Positions 25,370 through 35,765 of a stretch of DNA of 48,239 bases are shown here, piece by piece; the first letter of the stretch is position 1; each line of letters starts with the position of its first letter. This stretch comes from Psychrobacter faecalis (lineage in GTDB: Bacteria; Pseudomonadota; Gammaproteobacteria; Pseudomonadales; Moraxellaceae). Both the position numbers and the translations under genes were made by a program. The notes beneath the pieces are model-generated. The model made no database searches, was not told the origin of the DNA, and saw only the letters and a program-made list of their open reading frames with translations. Where the stretch lies: contig NZ_JABAST010000022.1 of assembly GCF_016107575.1 (NCBI RefSeq), positions 1-48,239 of the forward strand, written 5' to 3'.

Positions 25370-26188
25370 CTAGCGCCGACGCAGCAGTAATTGCGAGATA
25401 ACCACTAAAACTAATGAAGCGACCAATAAAATGGTCCCAATCGCGTTGACCTCAGGTTTAAGTCCCACGCGCACCATAGAATAAATACGGAGCGGTAAAA
25501 TCTCATAGCTAGGACCGGTCACAAAGGTCGATACCACCACATCATCAAGCGATAAGGTAAAGGCAAGTAACCAGCCAGCCATCACCGCAGGAAAAATTAC
25601 TGGAATCAACACCGTACGTACCATTGTTGATTCGCTAGCACCTAAATCTCGCGCCGCTTCCATCAAACGCTCGTCTAAACTGCTTAAACGCGCAAACACA
25701 GTGATAACGACAAACGGTAGGCAGAAAGTAATGTGCGCTAGTAATAGCGAGACAAAACCAAGCTGCAGGCCGATTAATAAAAACAGCGCCAATAGCGATA
25801 TCGCTAGGACAATTTCAGGTGACATCATCAGCACAAATAACAGGCCATTGAGCAGCCCTTTACCGCGAAAGTCATAGCGATGCAGCGCAAGCGCCGTTAA
25901 TGTACCGATAACGGTCGAAACCGTAGCCGCAACCAAGCCTAAAACAATAGAGTGCCAAAAGGCATCAAGCATGGCTTGATTATTCAGTAGCGACTCGTAC
26001 CACTTTAAACTAAAGCCGCCCCAGTTATAACCAATTTTTGATTTATTAAATGACATCACCACCAAAACAATGATGGGCAGGTATAATAAAATATAAATCA
26101 GACCAAGATAGCCTTTGGCGGCAATATTACCTAATTTGATAGAGCGTTTATTTTTAATTGGAGTGCTATTCAGTGAACTATCAGACAT
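25370..26188 (-). CDS. potI: Polyamine ABC transporter permease PotI
   Basis: Second inner-membrane permease of a putrescine/spermidine ABC importer, 272 residues. Six hydrophobic segments are visible, and the cytoplasmic EAA loop that contacts the ATPase is EAARDLGASESTMVRTVLIPVIFPAVMAG (about 175-205, partly quoted). The opening LGLIYILLYLPIIVLVVMSFNKSK and later SLDDVVVSTFVTGPSYEILPLRIYS are typical of PotI/PotC. The start ATG overlaps the potH stop by one base (TAATG), so the two are translationally coupled. It is the last gene of the potG-potH-potI group. Confidence 0.9.
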   Translation of the reverse strand: MSDSSLNSTPIKNKRSIKLGNIAAKGYLGLIYILLYLPIIVLVVMSFNKSKIGYNWGGFSLKWYESLLNNQAMLDAFWHSIVLGLVAATVSTVIGTLTALALHRYDFRGKGLLNGLLFVLMMSPEIVLAISLLALFLLIGLQLGFVSLLLAHITFCLPFVVITVFARLSSLDERLMEAARDLGASESTMVRTVLIPVIFPAVMAGWLLAFTLSLDDVVVSTFVTGPSYEILPLRIYSMVRVGLKPEVNAIGTILLVASLVLVVISQLLLRRR

Positions 26189-27096
26189 TAGGCCACCTCG
26201 TTAAAGTCAGTCTTGCCAATACGGCGGCTACTGGCGCGATAAGCGAGTAATAATACCGCCATCGCAAGGGTCAATAGCACACTGGCGGCGGCACCAAACG
26301 GCCAATCACGCGCATCTAAAAACTGGTTTTTGATAATATTACCAACGAGTAAGTTACGTGAGCCGCCCAAGATATCGGCGACATAAAACATCCCCATCGC
26401 TGGTAGTAGTACCAACAGCACCCCGGAGATAATCCCCGGTGTGGTTAAGGGTAATACCACGTGCCAAAAGGTTTGGCGCTTTGAAGCACCCAAATCTTGC
26501 GAGGCAAGCAGCATATCATTACGCAAATCACTGAATACCGCATACAGTGGCAGCACCATAAAGGGAAATAACAAATAGGTTAAACCGGCAATAACCGCGC
26601 CTTGGGTATATAGAATATCAATGGGCGCATCGATAATACCAAGTGTTAATAAGGATTTATTAATCAAACCATTGCTGGCAAATAATAGTTTTAGCGCATA
26701 AGTCCGCACCAAAGAGTTGGTCCAAAATGGCAATATCAGCATAAGCATCAATAGTGGCTGCCAGCGTTTATCCACTCGAGAAACAAACCAAGCAAAGGGA
26801 TAGCCAAGTAATAAGCAAATGACTGTGGTAATGCCCGCCATCCATAATGAATGCACAAAGACATCAAAATAAAGCGGGTCAATCATGCGCACGTAACTGT
26901 CGAGAGTGACCGGTAAACTAATAAAAGCGGTGCTATCACGGGTCAAAAAGCTGACGGCAATCACCAGTATATTTGGCAATAGCGCAAAGATGAGCAGCCA
27001 ACCCCAAATTAGCCATAGCGTTGCGGTACGAAAAGGGCTTTTATTGCTCAAGTTTTTATGACTTGATTTTTTATTACCTACGTTAGGACGCGCCAT
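26188..27096 (-). CDS. potH: Polyamine ABC transporter permease PotH
   Basis: First inner-membrane permease of the polyamine importer, 302 residues, with about six membrane segments. The EAA-type loop is ASQDLGASKRQTFWHVVLPLTTPGIISG near residue 200-225, and LLMLMLILPFWTNSLVRTYA and FYVADILGGSRNLLVGNII are characteristic of PotH/PotB proteins. A basic cytoplasmic N-terminus precedes the first helix. It overlaps both neighbours by one base in TAATG junctions, giving a tightly coupled operon in the order potG, potH, potI. Confidence 0.9.
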   Translation of the reverse strand: MARPNVGNKKSSHKNLSNKSPFRTATLWLIWGWLLIFALLPNILVIAVSFLTRDSTAFISLPVTLDSYVRMIDPLYFDVFVHSLWMAGITTVICLLLGYPFAWFVSRVDKRWQPLLMLMLILPFWTNSLVRTYALKLLFASNGLINKSLLTLGIIDAPIDILYTQGAVIAGLTYLLFPFMVLPLYAVFSDLRNDMLLASQDLGASKRQTFWHVVLPLTTPGIISGVLLVLLPAMGMFYVADILGGSRNLLVGNIIKNQFLDARDWPFGAAASVLLTLAMAVLLLAYRASSRRIGKTDFNEVA

Positions 27097-28370
27097 TAGC
27101 TGATATCCTTTTGGGCAGCTAATTTACTAGGGCTATTGTTTATCCCGTTATCAATGCCGCTAGCAAGCGTATCTTCTTCTGGCAACACCCATTCCCAGCC
27201 ATCGACCCACGATACTTTAACGCCTTCGTTAAGCTTATAATCAAAACTTGGGTCGTCTTCATCAAAGAACTCCGAGGCTTTAATAATATGGCCGTTGGTT
27301 AGCTCAATAATCGAGTCTAAGGTACTGCCTTTATAATTACTTTCAATCACCCGCCCCAGTAAGCCGCCATGTTCTTTATCATTGGGGTCATAAATGCGTA
27401 AATCTTCAGGGCGCAATAGTAAGTTAACGATATCACCAACTTGCACGTCATTGGCAAAGTCAGGGCGGCGCAGATTGCGTAAGGTCGTCGGCCCCTCTTG
27501 CGCTTGTGCTTCGCAGACCTCGACCTCAATACGGCCATTGGTCACGCGCCCATCACGATCGGGCTGCTCAGGGTAAACGCCTTTGACTTCCGCTTTAAAC
27601 AAGTTGGTTTCACCGATAAATTTGGCGGTAAAGAGATTGGCAGGGGTTTCATAAATCTCGATGGGCGTACCAATTTGCTGAAATCTGCCGTCTTTCATTA
27701 CCGCAATGCGATCCGACATCGACAGCGCTTCTTCTTGATCGTGGGTGACAAAGACAAAGGTAATGCCAAGCTCACGTTGTAGACGTTTAAGCTCAGATTG
27801 CATTTGCAAACGCAATTTATGGTCGAGCGCCGATAAGGGCTCGTCGAGCAATAATAGCTTAGGACGATTGATCACCGCACGTGCAATCGCCACCCGCTGC
27901 TGCTGACCACCGGATAAATCTTGTGGTTTGCGATTGGCAAGGTGTTCAAGTTGTACCATCGCCAGCATCTCACGTACCCGCGTTTGTATCTCATCTTTTG
28001 GCACTTTTTTGAGTTTAAGCCCATAAGCGACGTTTTGCGCCACCGTCATATGTGGAAATAACGCATATTGCTGAAACACAGTATTGACCGGACGCTTATC
28101 CGCTGGCAAGCCTGCCATTTGCATGCCATCAAGATAAATCGCCCCTGCATTTGGCTGCTCAAAACCCGCAATTAATCGCAGCAAAGTCGTCTTACCGCAG
28201 CCTGATGGCCCAAGCAAGGTGATAAATTCGCCATGTTCAATATCAAGGTTAATATCCTTTAACACTTCGGTTTGATCATAAATTTTTTGGAGACCAGTCA
28301 GTTGCAGCAGCGCCTTGTCACTATTAGGCGACAAAGGCGCAGTTTGCAGGTTTACATTCGTTTCGGTCAT
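27096..28370 (-). CDS. potG: Polyamine ABC transporter ATP-binding protein PotG
   Basis: ATPase of the polyamine importer, 424 residues. The ABC domain (about 22-260) shows Walker [11 protein letters not shown]-loop [12 protein letters not shown], signature [14 protein letters not shown], Walker [13 protein letters not shown] and switch histidine [13 protein letters not shown]-terminal TOBE region follows ([36 protein letters not shown]). The TOBE part has an extra charged segment near 290-320. It is the first gene of the operon; a promoter with an internal palindrome lies 120-150 bases upstream. No PotF-type binding protein is beside it. Confidence 0.93.
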   Translation of the reverse strand: MTETNVNLQTAPLSPNSDKALLQLTGLQKIYDQTEVLKDINLDIEHGEFITLLGPSGCGKTTLLRLIAGFEQPNAGAIYLDGMQMAGLPADKRPVNTVFQQYALFPHMTVAQNVAYGLKLKKVPKDEIQTRVREMLAMVQLEHLANRKPQDLSGGQQQRVAIARAVINRPKLLLLDEPLSALDHKLRLQMQSELKRLQRELGITFVFVTHDQEEALSMSDRIAVMKDGRFQQIGTPIEIYETPANLFTAKFIGETNLFKAEVKGVYPEQPDRDGRVTNGRIEVEVCEAQAQEGPTTLRNLRRPDFANDVQVGDIVNLLLRPEDLRIYDPNDKEHGGLLGRVIESNYKGSTLDSIIELTNGHIIKASEFFDEDDPSFDYKLNEGVKVSWVDGWEWVLPEEDTLASGIDNGINNSPSKLAAQKDIS

Positions 28371-28834
28371 AAGGTTGATTCCTAAAACACCAAATGCGCA
28401 GCAGCACTAAAATACTAGTGACTGGCAGCAATTTGCATGTTGTTAAGTCTGGCGATAAGCGTTGGCTATATATACAATCTGGTTGCTGAATATTATAACA
28501 AACCCTTGTTATAAGTCAGTGCAAGTTCGTTATCGGTTGGTTTAGGTTGTTAAAAAAATAATGAGCTAAATGCTTGACTGCAAATTTCTTGTCTTGAAAT
28601 GCTTTGGCTTGCAATGCTGCCATCTTACAATAAAGAATTTTTACCATTTTTTTGCCTTGCTTGCGCTACAATAATTTTATGTGTGCCACATACAAGGATA
28701 TTTGCAATAGCAAACGGCTAAGTTTAAGAGATAAGCTTAAAAGATAAGCATAGCTGAAAGCTGTATCTTAAAGTAGAAAACAGAATGCTAGCGCAATTTA
28801 TAATTTAAACCATTTTGATAAACAAGGACCCCTT
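28371..28834. other. Intergenic region between potG and the carbonic anhydrase gene
   Basis: A 464-base spacer between divergent transcription units. It contains the palindromic potG promoter region described separately. The half next to the carbonic anhydrase gene has several TTG-rich and TACAAT-like hexamers but none at the right spacing, so I do not place that promoter. No small gene is visible. Confidence 0.45.
28492..28519 (-). promoter_or_regulatory. Putative potGHI promoter with operator-like palindrome
   Basis: On the minus strand CTGACT (28519-28514) and TATAAT (28497-28492) stand 16 bases apart. A perfect inverted repeat, TTATAACAA (28493-28501), four bases, TTGTTATAA (28506-28514), fills the space between them and overlaps the -10 element. 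This is where a repressor dimer would block RNA polymerase. The regulator is unknown; the reading is an inference. Confidence 0.5.
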
Positions 28835-29473
28835 ATGTCTAACAGTAACCGCCCAAAAACCGGACAAGAAGCACTGGCACTACTCAAAGAAGGTAATGTA
28901 CGCTACGTAGAAAGTCTGACCAGCACTGACCCTTGCATGCAAAAACGTCCCGAACTGATCAGCGATCAAGACCCATTAGCGATTATTTTGGGTTGCTCGG
29001 ACGCCCGCGTCCCGGTTGAGATTGTGTTTGACCAAGGTTTGGGCGATTTGTTTGTCATACGCGTGGCGGGTAATGTGGTTGCGCCATCTCAAATCGGTTC
29101 GATTGAATTTGCGGCAGAAAAATTTGGCACCAAACTGGTGGTAGTGCTTGGGCATTCGCATTGCGGAGCGGTGACCGCTTGCGTCGATGCGCTGATCAAT
29201 CCTGAGCAAAACTATTCGCCAAATTTACAATCAATCGTCGATCGTATTCGCCCAAGTGTCTATAACTTACATGAGCTGGCAACGGCCAACGGACAAGATG
29301 TCGATGCGGATGAATTGGTTGATCGCTCTATTCGTGCCAATGTACGCATGTCGGTCAGCCAATTAAAGCATGGTTCGCGCGCGCTAGAAGATTTAACCAG
29401 TAGCGGTCAGCTACTCGTCGTTGGCGCTGAATACAATTTAGAGACTGGAAAAGTACGCTTTTTAGATACTTAA
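28835..29473 (+). CDS. can: Beta-class carbonic anhydrase
   Basis: Interconverts CO2 and bicarbonate, supplying bicarbonate to carboxylases. The zinc ligands and catalytic dyad of the beta class are present: Cys54, Asp56 and Arg58 in GCSDARVP, and His107 and Cys110 in GHSHCGAV. LFVIRVAGNVV and GSIEFAAEKFGTKLVVVLG are also conserved. Length 212 is normal, with no signal peptide, so it is cytoplasmic. It stands alone between two promoter-bearing spacers; gloA follows about 130 bases later in the same direction. Confidence 0.92.
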   Translation: MSNSNRPKTGQEALALLKEGNVRYVESLTSTDPCMQKRPELISDQDPLAIILGCSDARVPVEIVFDQGLGDLFVIRVAGNVVAPSQIGSIEFAAEKFGTKLVVVLGHSHCGAVTACVDALINPEQNYSPNLQSIVDRIRPSVYNLHELATANGQDVDADELVDRSIRANVRMSVSQLKHGSRALEDLTSSGQLLVVGAEYNLETGKVRFLDT

Positions 29474-29604
29474 TCGTTGTTTACTATTAAATTTCTTATC
29501 ATTTAACGACTAAAATAGTGGCGACGAATGAATTATGAAGGTATCCGCTATTAACGTTAACGATTGATAAGAGATAATTAAAAACACTTAGATATGAGAA
29601 AATT

Positions 29605-30174
29605 ATGACGGATTTAACAAATTTAGATGCTAATAAAGACAGTATGGCTCAGCCTGAAAGCAGCGTAAAAGCAGAAGGCGTGCAGCCAATTTCAGCGCAG
29701 ACCGCAGGTTATACCTTTAACCACACCATGTTACGTGTCAAAGACCCTGCTAAATCATTGGCCTTTTATACGGGTATTTTAGGCATGACGTTACTGGCGG
29801 TAAAAAAATTCCCTGCGATGGGTTTTGATTTATATTTCTTGGCCAAGTTGACTGACAGCGAGCGGGAAAATTTGCCAGCGGGTGACGATTTAGAAATTTT
29901 CGCCTTCCGTCAGCGCGGTATTTTAGAGCTGACTCATAACTACGGTACCGAAACCCAAGCGGACTTTAGTTACCATGATGGCAATGGTGAACCACAAGGC
30001 TTTGGTCATATCTGCTTTAGTGTGCCAAGTCTTGACGAAGCGGTTGCTTGGTTTGATCAAAACAACGTCGAGTTTAAAAAACGTCCAGAAGACGGTAGCA
30101 TGAAAAATATCGCCTTTATCAAAGATGTTGACGGCTACTGGATTGAAATCGTCCAAGCCGACTTAATGGGTTAA
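29605..30174 (+). CDS. gloA: Lactoylglutathione lyase (glyoxalase I)
   Basis: Isomerises the methylglyoxal-glutathione hemithioacetal to S-lactoylglutathione, detoxifying methylglyoxal. It is a VOC-fold metalloenzyme with the four ligands His40 (FNHTMLRV), Glu108 (ILELTHNYG), His135 (GFGHICFSV) and Glu181 (YWIEIVQ). The motif DPAKSLAFYTGILGMTLL is typical. Length 189 with an N-terminal extension of about 35 residues and an insertion near 80-95 (DSERENLPAGDD) is nearer the longer eukaryote/Pseudomonas-like form than the 135-residue E. coli protein. Confidence 0.93.
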   Translation: MTDLTNLDANKDSMAQPESSVKAEGVQPISAQTAGYTFNHTMLRVKDPAKSLAFYTGILGMTLLAVKKFPAMGFDLYFLAKLTDSERENLPAGDDLEIFAFRQRGILELTHNYGTETQADFSYHDGNGEPQGFGHICFSVPSLDEAVAWFDQNNVEFKKRPEDGSMKNIAFIKDVDGYWIEIVQADLMG

Positions 30175-30196
30175 ATAACTTACTCTTTAACCAATA

Positions 30197-30229
30197 AAAA
30201 AGCCGCTATATGAACAATAGCGGCTTTCT
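30197..30229. terminator. Bidirectional terminator between gloA and the cytochrome c' gene
   Basis: AAAGCCGCTAT (30199-30209) and ATAGCGGCTTT (30217-30227) form a perfect 11-bp stem with a short loop. It is placed midway between two convergent stop codons. Confidence 0.82.
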
Positions 30230-30251
30230 TATATTTGAAAATGAATACTCG

Positions 30252-30722
30252 TTAGTCTTTTTTCACTTTAAAATCGGTATGGCATGATTTGCAGCTGTCA
30301 CCGACTTGCCCAAGCGCAGGCAAAACTTGATCGACACTGGTTGCAGTTTGTGCCGCTGCATTTAGGTTGGCAGTGGCTTTTTGGAAGTCATCAGCTTCAG
30401 CGCGGAAACCGTCAACGTTGCTCCAAACCGCTTCAGTAGCATTACCTGTGGCCTCTTGGTTTTCAAAGTGGCTCCAAGGATTGGCAGAGTCTTTTGCTAA
30501 AAATGCCGCTTGTTCTTTAAAGACTTCGGCATCAAAGGTATCAGGCGCTTCAGCCATATCACCCATGATACCCATCGCATCGCCCCAGCTTTTCATGGTG
30601 TCTTGACGCGCTTTGACGTCAGGATCAACTGGCGTACTACAAGCTGTTAGACCTAAGGCGGCTGCTATCAACGTTACGCCGACGATAGACTTGAATGATT
30701 TATTATTAGAAACCTGTGCCAT
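30252..30722 (-). CDS. Cytochrome c' family lipoprotein
   Basis: A 156-residue haem protein of the cytochrome c' (CytC_2) family: four helices with the haem-binding motif CKSCH at the very C-terminus (Cys144, Cys147, His148). The N-terminus is a lipoprotein signal with lipobox LTAC (Cys28), so the protein should be anchored in the periplasm rather than soluble. The body contains KSWGDAMGIMGDMAEAPDTFDAEVFKEQAAFLA and WSHFENQEATGNATEAVW, typical of the family. Cytochromes c' bind NO and other gases; the role here is inferred only from family. Confidence 0.85.
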   Translation of the reverse strand: MAQVSNNKSFKSIVGVTLIAAALGLTACSTPVDPDVKARQDTMKSWGDAMGIMGDMAEAPDTFDAEVFKEQAAFLAKDSANPWSHFENQEATGNATEAVWSNVDGFRAEADDFQKATANLNAAAQTATSVDQVLPALGQVGDSCKSCHTDFKVKKD

Positions 30723-31212
30723 CTGTATTGCTCCTTTATACGTGGCTAATAAAAAGGTGCCGAAGCACTTGCGTGCTCGCCACCTGTTATATTGCTACTA
30801 TGAATTGAATATTATGTGGTTGTTCTAAATGTTAAAGACAGCTAAGTTCTGGTCTTTTACCATATAGCCTGTTAAACCAACATGACTTTAAATCTATAAC
30901 GCTTTAAACCCATATTGCTATTAATTAAACCTCAACAGGCTAAAATAAAGTAGGATAATAAAGTACCTTTTTGTAATGTCATTTTGTAATGGCATTTTAA
31001 TCAGCTATGAATGTTCGCCAAAGCGCGTTTTATAAGCTAAAAGTCAAAATGCCCTGTTTAACAGTTTAGCTACTCTTAAATAAAAACAGTAAATAACAAA
31101 GGTCAGCAGTAACGCTGACCTTGATAGTGTTTTTCTGAAATTTTAAAGAGAGCAAATAGGCTGTTTATCCAAGAACCAAAACGCTGTCTGCGGCTTATTA
31201 TGCCAATGAAGA
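30723..31212. other. Intergenic region upstream of the cytochrome c' gene and after hemF
   Basis: A 490-base AT-rich stretch upstream of the minus-strand cytochrome c' gene. At its far end is a hairpin that may terminate hemF (31099-31122). I found no ORF with a ribosome-binding site and no recognisable RNA gene. The cytochrome promoter should lie near 30740-30850 but is not clear. Confidence 0.45.
31096..31122 (-). terminator. Possible terminator after hemF
   Basis: AAGGTCAGC (31099-31107) and GCTGACCTT (31114-31122) form a perfect 9-bp stem with a six-base loop. On the minus strand it is followed by only a weak T-rich run (TTGTTATTT). It lies 90 bases after the hemF stop. Confidence 0.5.
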
Positions 31213-32235
<1,023 letters not shown>

Positions 32236-32238
32236 TTA

Positions 32239-32922
32239 CTATTTATTAAGGTGTAAGGCGGTATTGAAATCTTTATCGAGCAGATGGCCCATGCGGTCGC
32301 GTTTGGTCGCGAGATACTCAGCATTCATATCGTTCACCCCAACCAATAACGGCACGCGCTCGACGACATTAATACCATGCTCGGTTAAGTAAGCCACTTT
32401 ATCGGGATTATTGGTAATCAGGCGCACGCTATCGACGCCGACATGAGCAAGCATCGGCCCGCACATATCATAAACGCGCGCATCAGCCGGTAAACCCAAC
32501 ATAAGATTGGCATCTAACGTATCATGCCCTTGATCTTGCAAGGCATAAGCACGGATTTTATTGGTCAAGCCAATGCCGCGTCCTTCTTGACGCAAGTATA
32601 ATATCGCCCCGCAGCCGGTTTCTTGTATCGCCTGCATCGCGGTATTAAGCTGGGGACCGCAATCGCATTTTAATGAGCTAAAAGCATCACCCGTCAAGCA
32701 TTCCGAATGAATGCGAATGAGCGGAATGAGCGCTTCTTTTGACGTCTGACTGTCTTCGATTGATGCCGTGTCCTGCTGATTTAAAACCTCAGTTTGATTG
32801 GCCACAGGTAAACCGACAGTAAGCATCACATGCTCTTGACCGTCTGCATTTTCAAAGATATGAATATCAAACTCGCCGTGACGAGTCGGTAGTTTGGCAT
32901 TGGTGATAAATTGATATGACAT
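32239..32922 (-). CDS. ribA: GTP cyclohydrolase II RibA
   Basis: Opens GTP to give the first intermediate of riboflavin synthesis, plus formate and pyrophosphate. Zinc ligands Cys75, Cys86 and Cys88 are in SECLTGD and [24 protein letters not shown] and the C-terminal [16 protein letters not shown] are conserved. I prefer the ATG at 32922 (MSYQFIT, 227 residues) because GCAGGAC lies just upstream; a start at 32946 would add eight residues. Compared with the 196-residue E. coli enzyme, there is an insertion of about 25 residues (about 38-65, Gln/Thr/Ser-rich) before the zinc site. No DHBP-synthase domain is fused. Confidence 0.94.
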   Translation of the reverse strand: MSYQFITNAKLPTRHGEFDIHIFENADGQEHVMLTVGLPVANQTEVLNQQDTASIEDSQTSKEALIPLIRIHSECLTGDAFSSLKCDCGPQLNTAMQAIQETGCGAILYLRQEGRGIGLTNKIRAYALQDQGHDTLDANLMLGLPADARVYDMCGPMLAHVGVDSVRLITNNPDKVAYLTEHGINVVERVPLLVGVNDMNAEYLATKRDRMGHLLDKDFNTALHLNK

Positions 32923-33453
32923 TAATGTCCTGCATAAGCCGATCATCGTGACGCTAGCGGTCGGTTAAAGTTTTATAATAATAAAGGTGTGACATAAGCG
33001 CTGCTAACTAAAATAGCATACGAAAGCTGTTTGGTGGAAATACACACAAAGTTCACAGACGGCGCACGATGATTAAAGCGACAATTAAAAATAAATGCTA
33101 TTATGCCATACTATTTTGACGGATACAGTGACAAGTCTTAGCCCTTGCATTACTATGTCGTCACTGTCGCCCAATATGCGCTCAATATGAAAGCAAAATT
33201 AGCAGGCGCTATAATATTTTATATGAGGACATAGTCTCATTTTAAAATGTCTATAAAATTGAAAGTTCTAAATTTTGAAAGTTTGTTTTATTTTAAATCG
33301 TTATTCACAGCTATTTTAAGCGCTGTATCAATAAACATATAGTCGATGACATTTGTTGATTTATAATGTCCGCACTATTATTAACGCCACTTAGATGCTA
33401 GCTAGCATTTAAGGTAGCATCTTGTTAGCAGATTGGTAGGTATCGTACGTTTT
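32923..33453. other. Intergenic region between ribA and dxs
   Basis: About 530 AT-rich bases between divergent genes. A TATAAT at 33362-33367 lacks a good -35. Just before dxs is a set of overlapping inverted repeats (33394-33421). I looked for an FMN riboswitch ahead of ribA and a TPP element ahead of dxs and saw neither. No small gene is visible. Confidence 0.45.
33394..33421 (+). repeat. Overlapping inverted repeats in the dxs leader
   Basis: ATGCTAGCTAGCAT (33395-33408) is a perfect 14-bp palindrome. The outer pair GATGCTA (33394-33400) and TAGCATC (33415-33421) is also perfectly complementary, and the two pairings exclude each other because they share the first arm. They end about 32 bases before the dxs ATG. 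Confidence 0.6.
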
Positions 33454-35502
33454 ATGCAGCAGTCACCTCATTCCCCACAGTCTAAGTCATCATCTGCGTC
33501 AGCCATTGATTCTGCTGCATCGCTATCGCACCTGCAAAAAACTTATGCAGTGATTCCACGTGAGCGTCCGCATACGCCGCTACTTGATACAGTAGACGCC
33601 CCGATTGATTTAAAAGCGTTTAGCGAAAGTCAGCTCATTACCTTGGCGGATGAGCTACGGCTTTTTCTGCTTTATTCAGCTGGTCAAAGTGGCGGTCATT
33701 TCGGGGCCAATTTAGGCGTCATTGAGTTGACCATTGCCCTGCATTATCTGTTAGATGCGCCCCAAGATCAGATTGTTTGGGACGTCGGTCATCAGGCCTA
33801 TGCCCATAAAGTGTTGACGGGTCGCCGTGAAAAGCTTGGTACTATTCGCGCAAAAGATGGTTTGACCGCTTTTCCAGAACGCGCCGAGTCGGTTTATGAC
33901 ACTTTTGGCGTTGGGCATTCATCGACGTCTATTTCGGCGGGTCTTGGCATGAGCCTGGCGCTACGCTATCAAGGCCGCGCGCAAACGGTTGCATGTATTA
34001 TAGGTGATGGCGCAATGACCGGCGGCATGGCGTTTGAAGCGATGAATGACGCCGTCCAACAAGATGCGGATTTGCTGGTCATTTTAAACGACAACGACAT
34101 GTCGATATCTTGCTCGATTGGTGGTTTTTCACGGCATTTAGCGACATTGTGGGAGTCAGGCTATCAGGTTGATATCTCTGATGCTGGCGAGCCAATATTA
34201 TGCCAGCGTCCTGACATGCAAGCCTACGACCGCCGTAAACGTCATAACGAGCTGCGCGATGTGCCGCAATTAGAAGACAATCTATTTAAAGCCATTGGTT
34301 TTACTTATTTCGGTCCGTTTGATGGCCACAATATCCCTGAGCTACTGCGCGTACTATCGCTTGCCAAGCAATTAAAAGGCCCAGTGTTGGTGCATATCTA
34401 TACCACCAAAGGTAAAGGGTTTGCGCCTGCTGAATTAGATCCAGTTGGCTATCATGCTATCAGTAGATTGCCTGCTGAAGATAGCGAGAAGAAAGCCCCA
34501 ACCGATAGCTTAGCATCGAGTACACCGCTATTAAAATACTCGCAAGTCTTTGGTCAGTTCTTATGTGATAAAGCTGCTACTGACGAGAAATTGCTTGCCA
34601 TTACCCCAGCCATGGAAGAAGGCTCGGGTATGATTGAGTTTGCCCGTCAATTTCCTAAGCGCTTTTTTGATGTAGCGATTGCTGAGCAACACGCGGTAAC
34701 GTTAGCAGGCGGCATGGCGACCCAAGGCGTCAAACCAATCGTCGCCATTTATTCAACCTTTTTGCAGCGCGGTTACGATCAGCTCATTCATGATGTGGCG
34801 CTACAAAATCTTGATGTGATGTTTGCTATTGATCGCGCTGGTCTAGTTGGTGAAGATGGTGCTACCCATGCCGGTGTGTTTGATTTTGCCTTTTTACGCT
34901 GCGTACCGAATATGCTGATTGCCGCGCCAAAAGATGAAAACGAATGTTATCACTTGCTAAATACTTGCTATGAATATCAAGGCTGTACGGCTGTGCGCTA
35001 TCCGCGCGGAGTTGGCGTTGGCGCGACGATTACTCAGCCCGCACAGGTTTTTTCCATTGGTAAAGCGGTAGTAGAGTCAGTTTTAGGTCAAGATAACGCA
35101 CCTAATAAGTTGGCATTATTAGCCTTTGGTACCATGGTGGCGACGGCTCAGCAAGCGGCAGTAAGCCTGATTAACGATAATACAGAAACAGACTGCCAAG
35201 TACATGTGGTGAATATGCGCTGGGTGAAACCATTAGATACGCACTTGCTTGAAAGCTTAATCGAGCAAGGCGTTACCCATATCGCTACTTTAGAAGAGCA
35301 TACGATTATGGGCGGCGCGGGCAGTGCAATCAATGAATATTTACTTAACGAATCAATAGCCTTTAAAAATAGCCGCCCAGTAATCTGTAATATTGGTATA
35401 CCTGATCGCTTTATCGCTCATGGTTCGCCAACAGAACAAATGGCTGATTGTGGTCTGGATGTTGCAGGGGTCGTCAGCCAGCTGCAGCAATTGCTAAAAT
35501 AA
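33454..35502 (+). CDS. dxs: 1-deoxy-D-xylulose-5-phosphate synthase Dxs
   Basis: Condenses pyruvate and glyceraldehyde 3-phosphate, the first step of the MEP isoprenoid pathway, which also feeds thiamine and pyridoxal synthesis. TPP-dependent transketolase fold: [19 protein letters not shown], the TPP motif beginning [16 protein letters not shown] and ending in [49 protein letters not shown], and [10 protein letters not shown] chose the ATG at 33454 (682 residues); a TTG at 33433 would add seven. The first 45 residues are Ser-rich and longer than usual. The gene stands alone, divergent from ribA. Confidence 0.95.
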   Translation: MQQSPHSPQSKSSSASAIDSAASLSHLQKTYAVIPRERPHTPLLDTVDAPIDLKAFSESQLITLADELRLFLLYSAGQSGGHFGANLGVIELTIALHYLLDAPQDQIVWDVGHQAYAHKVLTGRREKLGTIRAKDGLTAFPERAESVYDTFGVGHSSTSISAGLGMSLALRYQGRAQTVACIIGDGAMTGGMAFEAMNDAVQQDADLLVILNDNDMSISCSIGGFSRHLATLWESGYQVDISDAGEPILCQRPDMQAYDRRKRHNELRDVPQLEDNLFKAIGFTYFGPFDGHNIPELLRVLSLAKQLKGPVLVHIYTTKGKGFAPAELDPVGYHAISRLPAEDSEKKAPTDSLASSTPLLKYSQVFGQFLCDKAATDEKLLAITPAMEEGSGMIEFARQFPKRFFDVAIAEQHAVTLAGGMATQGVKPIVAIYSTFLQRGYDQLIHDVALQNLDVMFAIDRAGLVGEDGATHAGVFDFAFLRCVPNMLIAAPKDENECYHLLNTCYEYQGCTAVRYPRGVGVGATITQPAQVFSIGKAVVESVLGQDNAPNKLALLAFGTMVATAQQAAVSLINDNTETDCQVHVVNMRWVKPLDTHLLESLIEQGVTHIATLEEHTIMGGAGSAINEYLLNESIAFKNSRPVICNIGIPDRFIAHGSPTEQMADCGLDVAGVVSQLQQLLK

Positions 35503-35539
35503 AATCCTATCACTCAAAAAAAATTGCTAAAATAGCAGA

Positions 35540-35647
35540 TTGAAAAATAAAGCATTTTTGCTTAAACCTCGCCTACTTGCCGTAGGTGTGAATTATTTGA
35601 CAACTTGGGCGGCACTACTGCTGGCAATCATTTATTTGGTTCGCTAG
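35540..35647 (+). CDS. Possible tiny membrane protein or gene remnant
   Basis: A 35-codon frame starting at TTG encodes a short basic stretch followed by a single hydrophobic segment (YLTTWAALLLAIIYLV). There is no clear ribosome-binding site. The overlapping frame continues past its stop as FGSLGGDGFMSY and ends at TAA, so the stretch may be the decayed or frameshifted end of a small membrane protein gene. Unrecognised; low certainty that it is expressed. Confidence 0.22.
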   Translation: MKNKAFLLKPRLLAVGVNYLTTWAALLLAIIYLVR

Positions 35648-35765
35648 GCGGCGATGGTTTCATGAGTTATTAATCTGATTTAATTTTAAGCGGCTTTTAT
35701 TTTTTGTACATTTTATCAGTCACATCTTTTAAGTAGTATTCATTCATCAAGCAAATAGGTTATTT

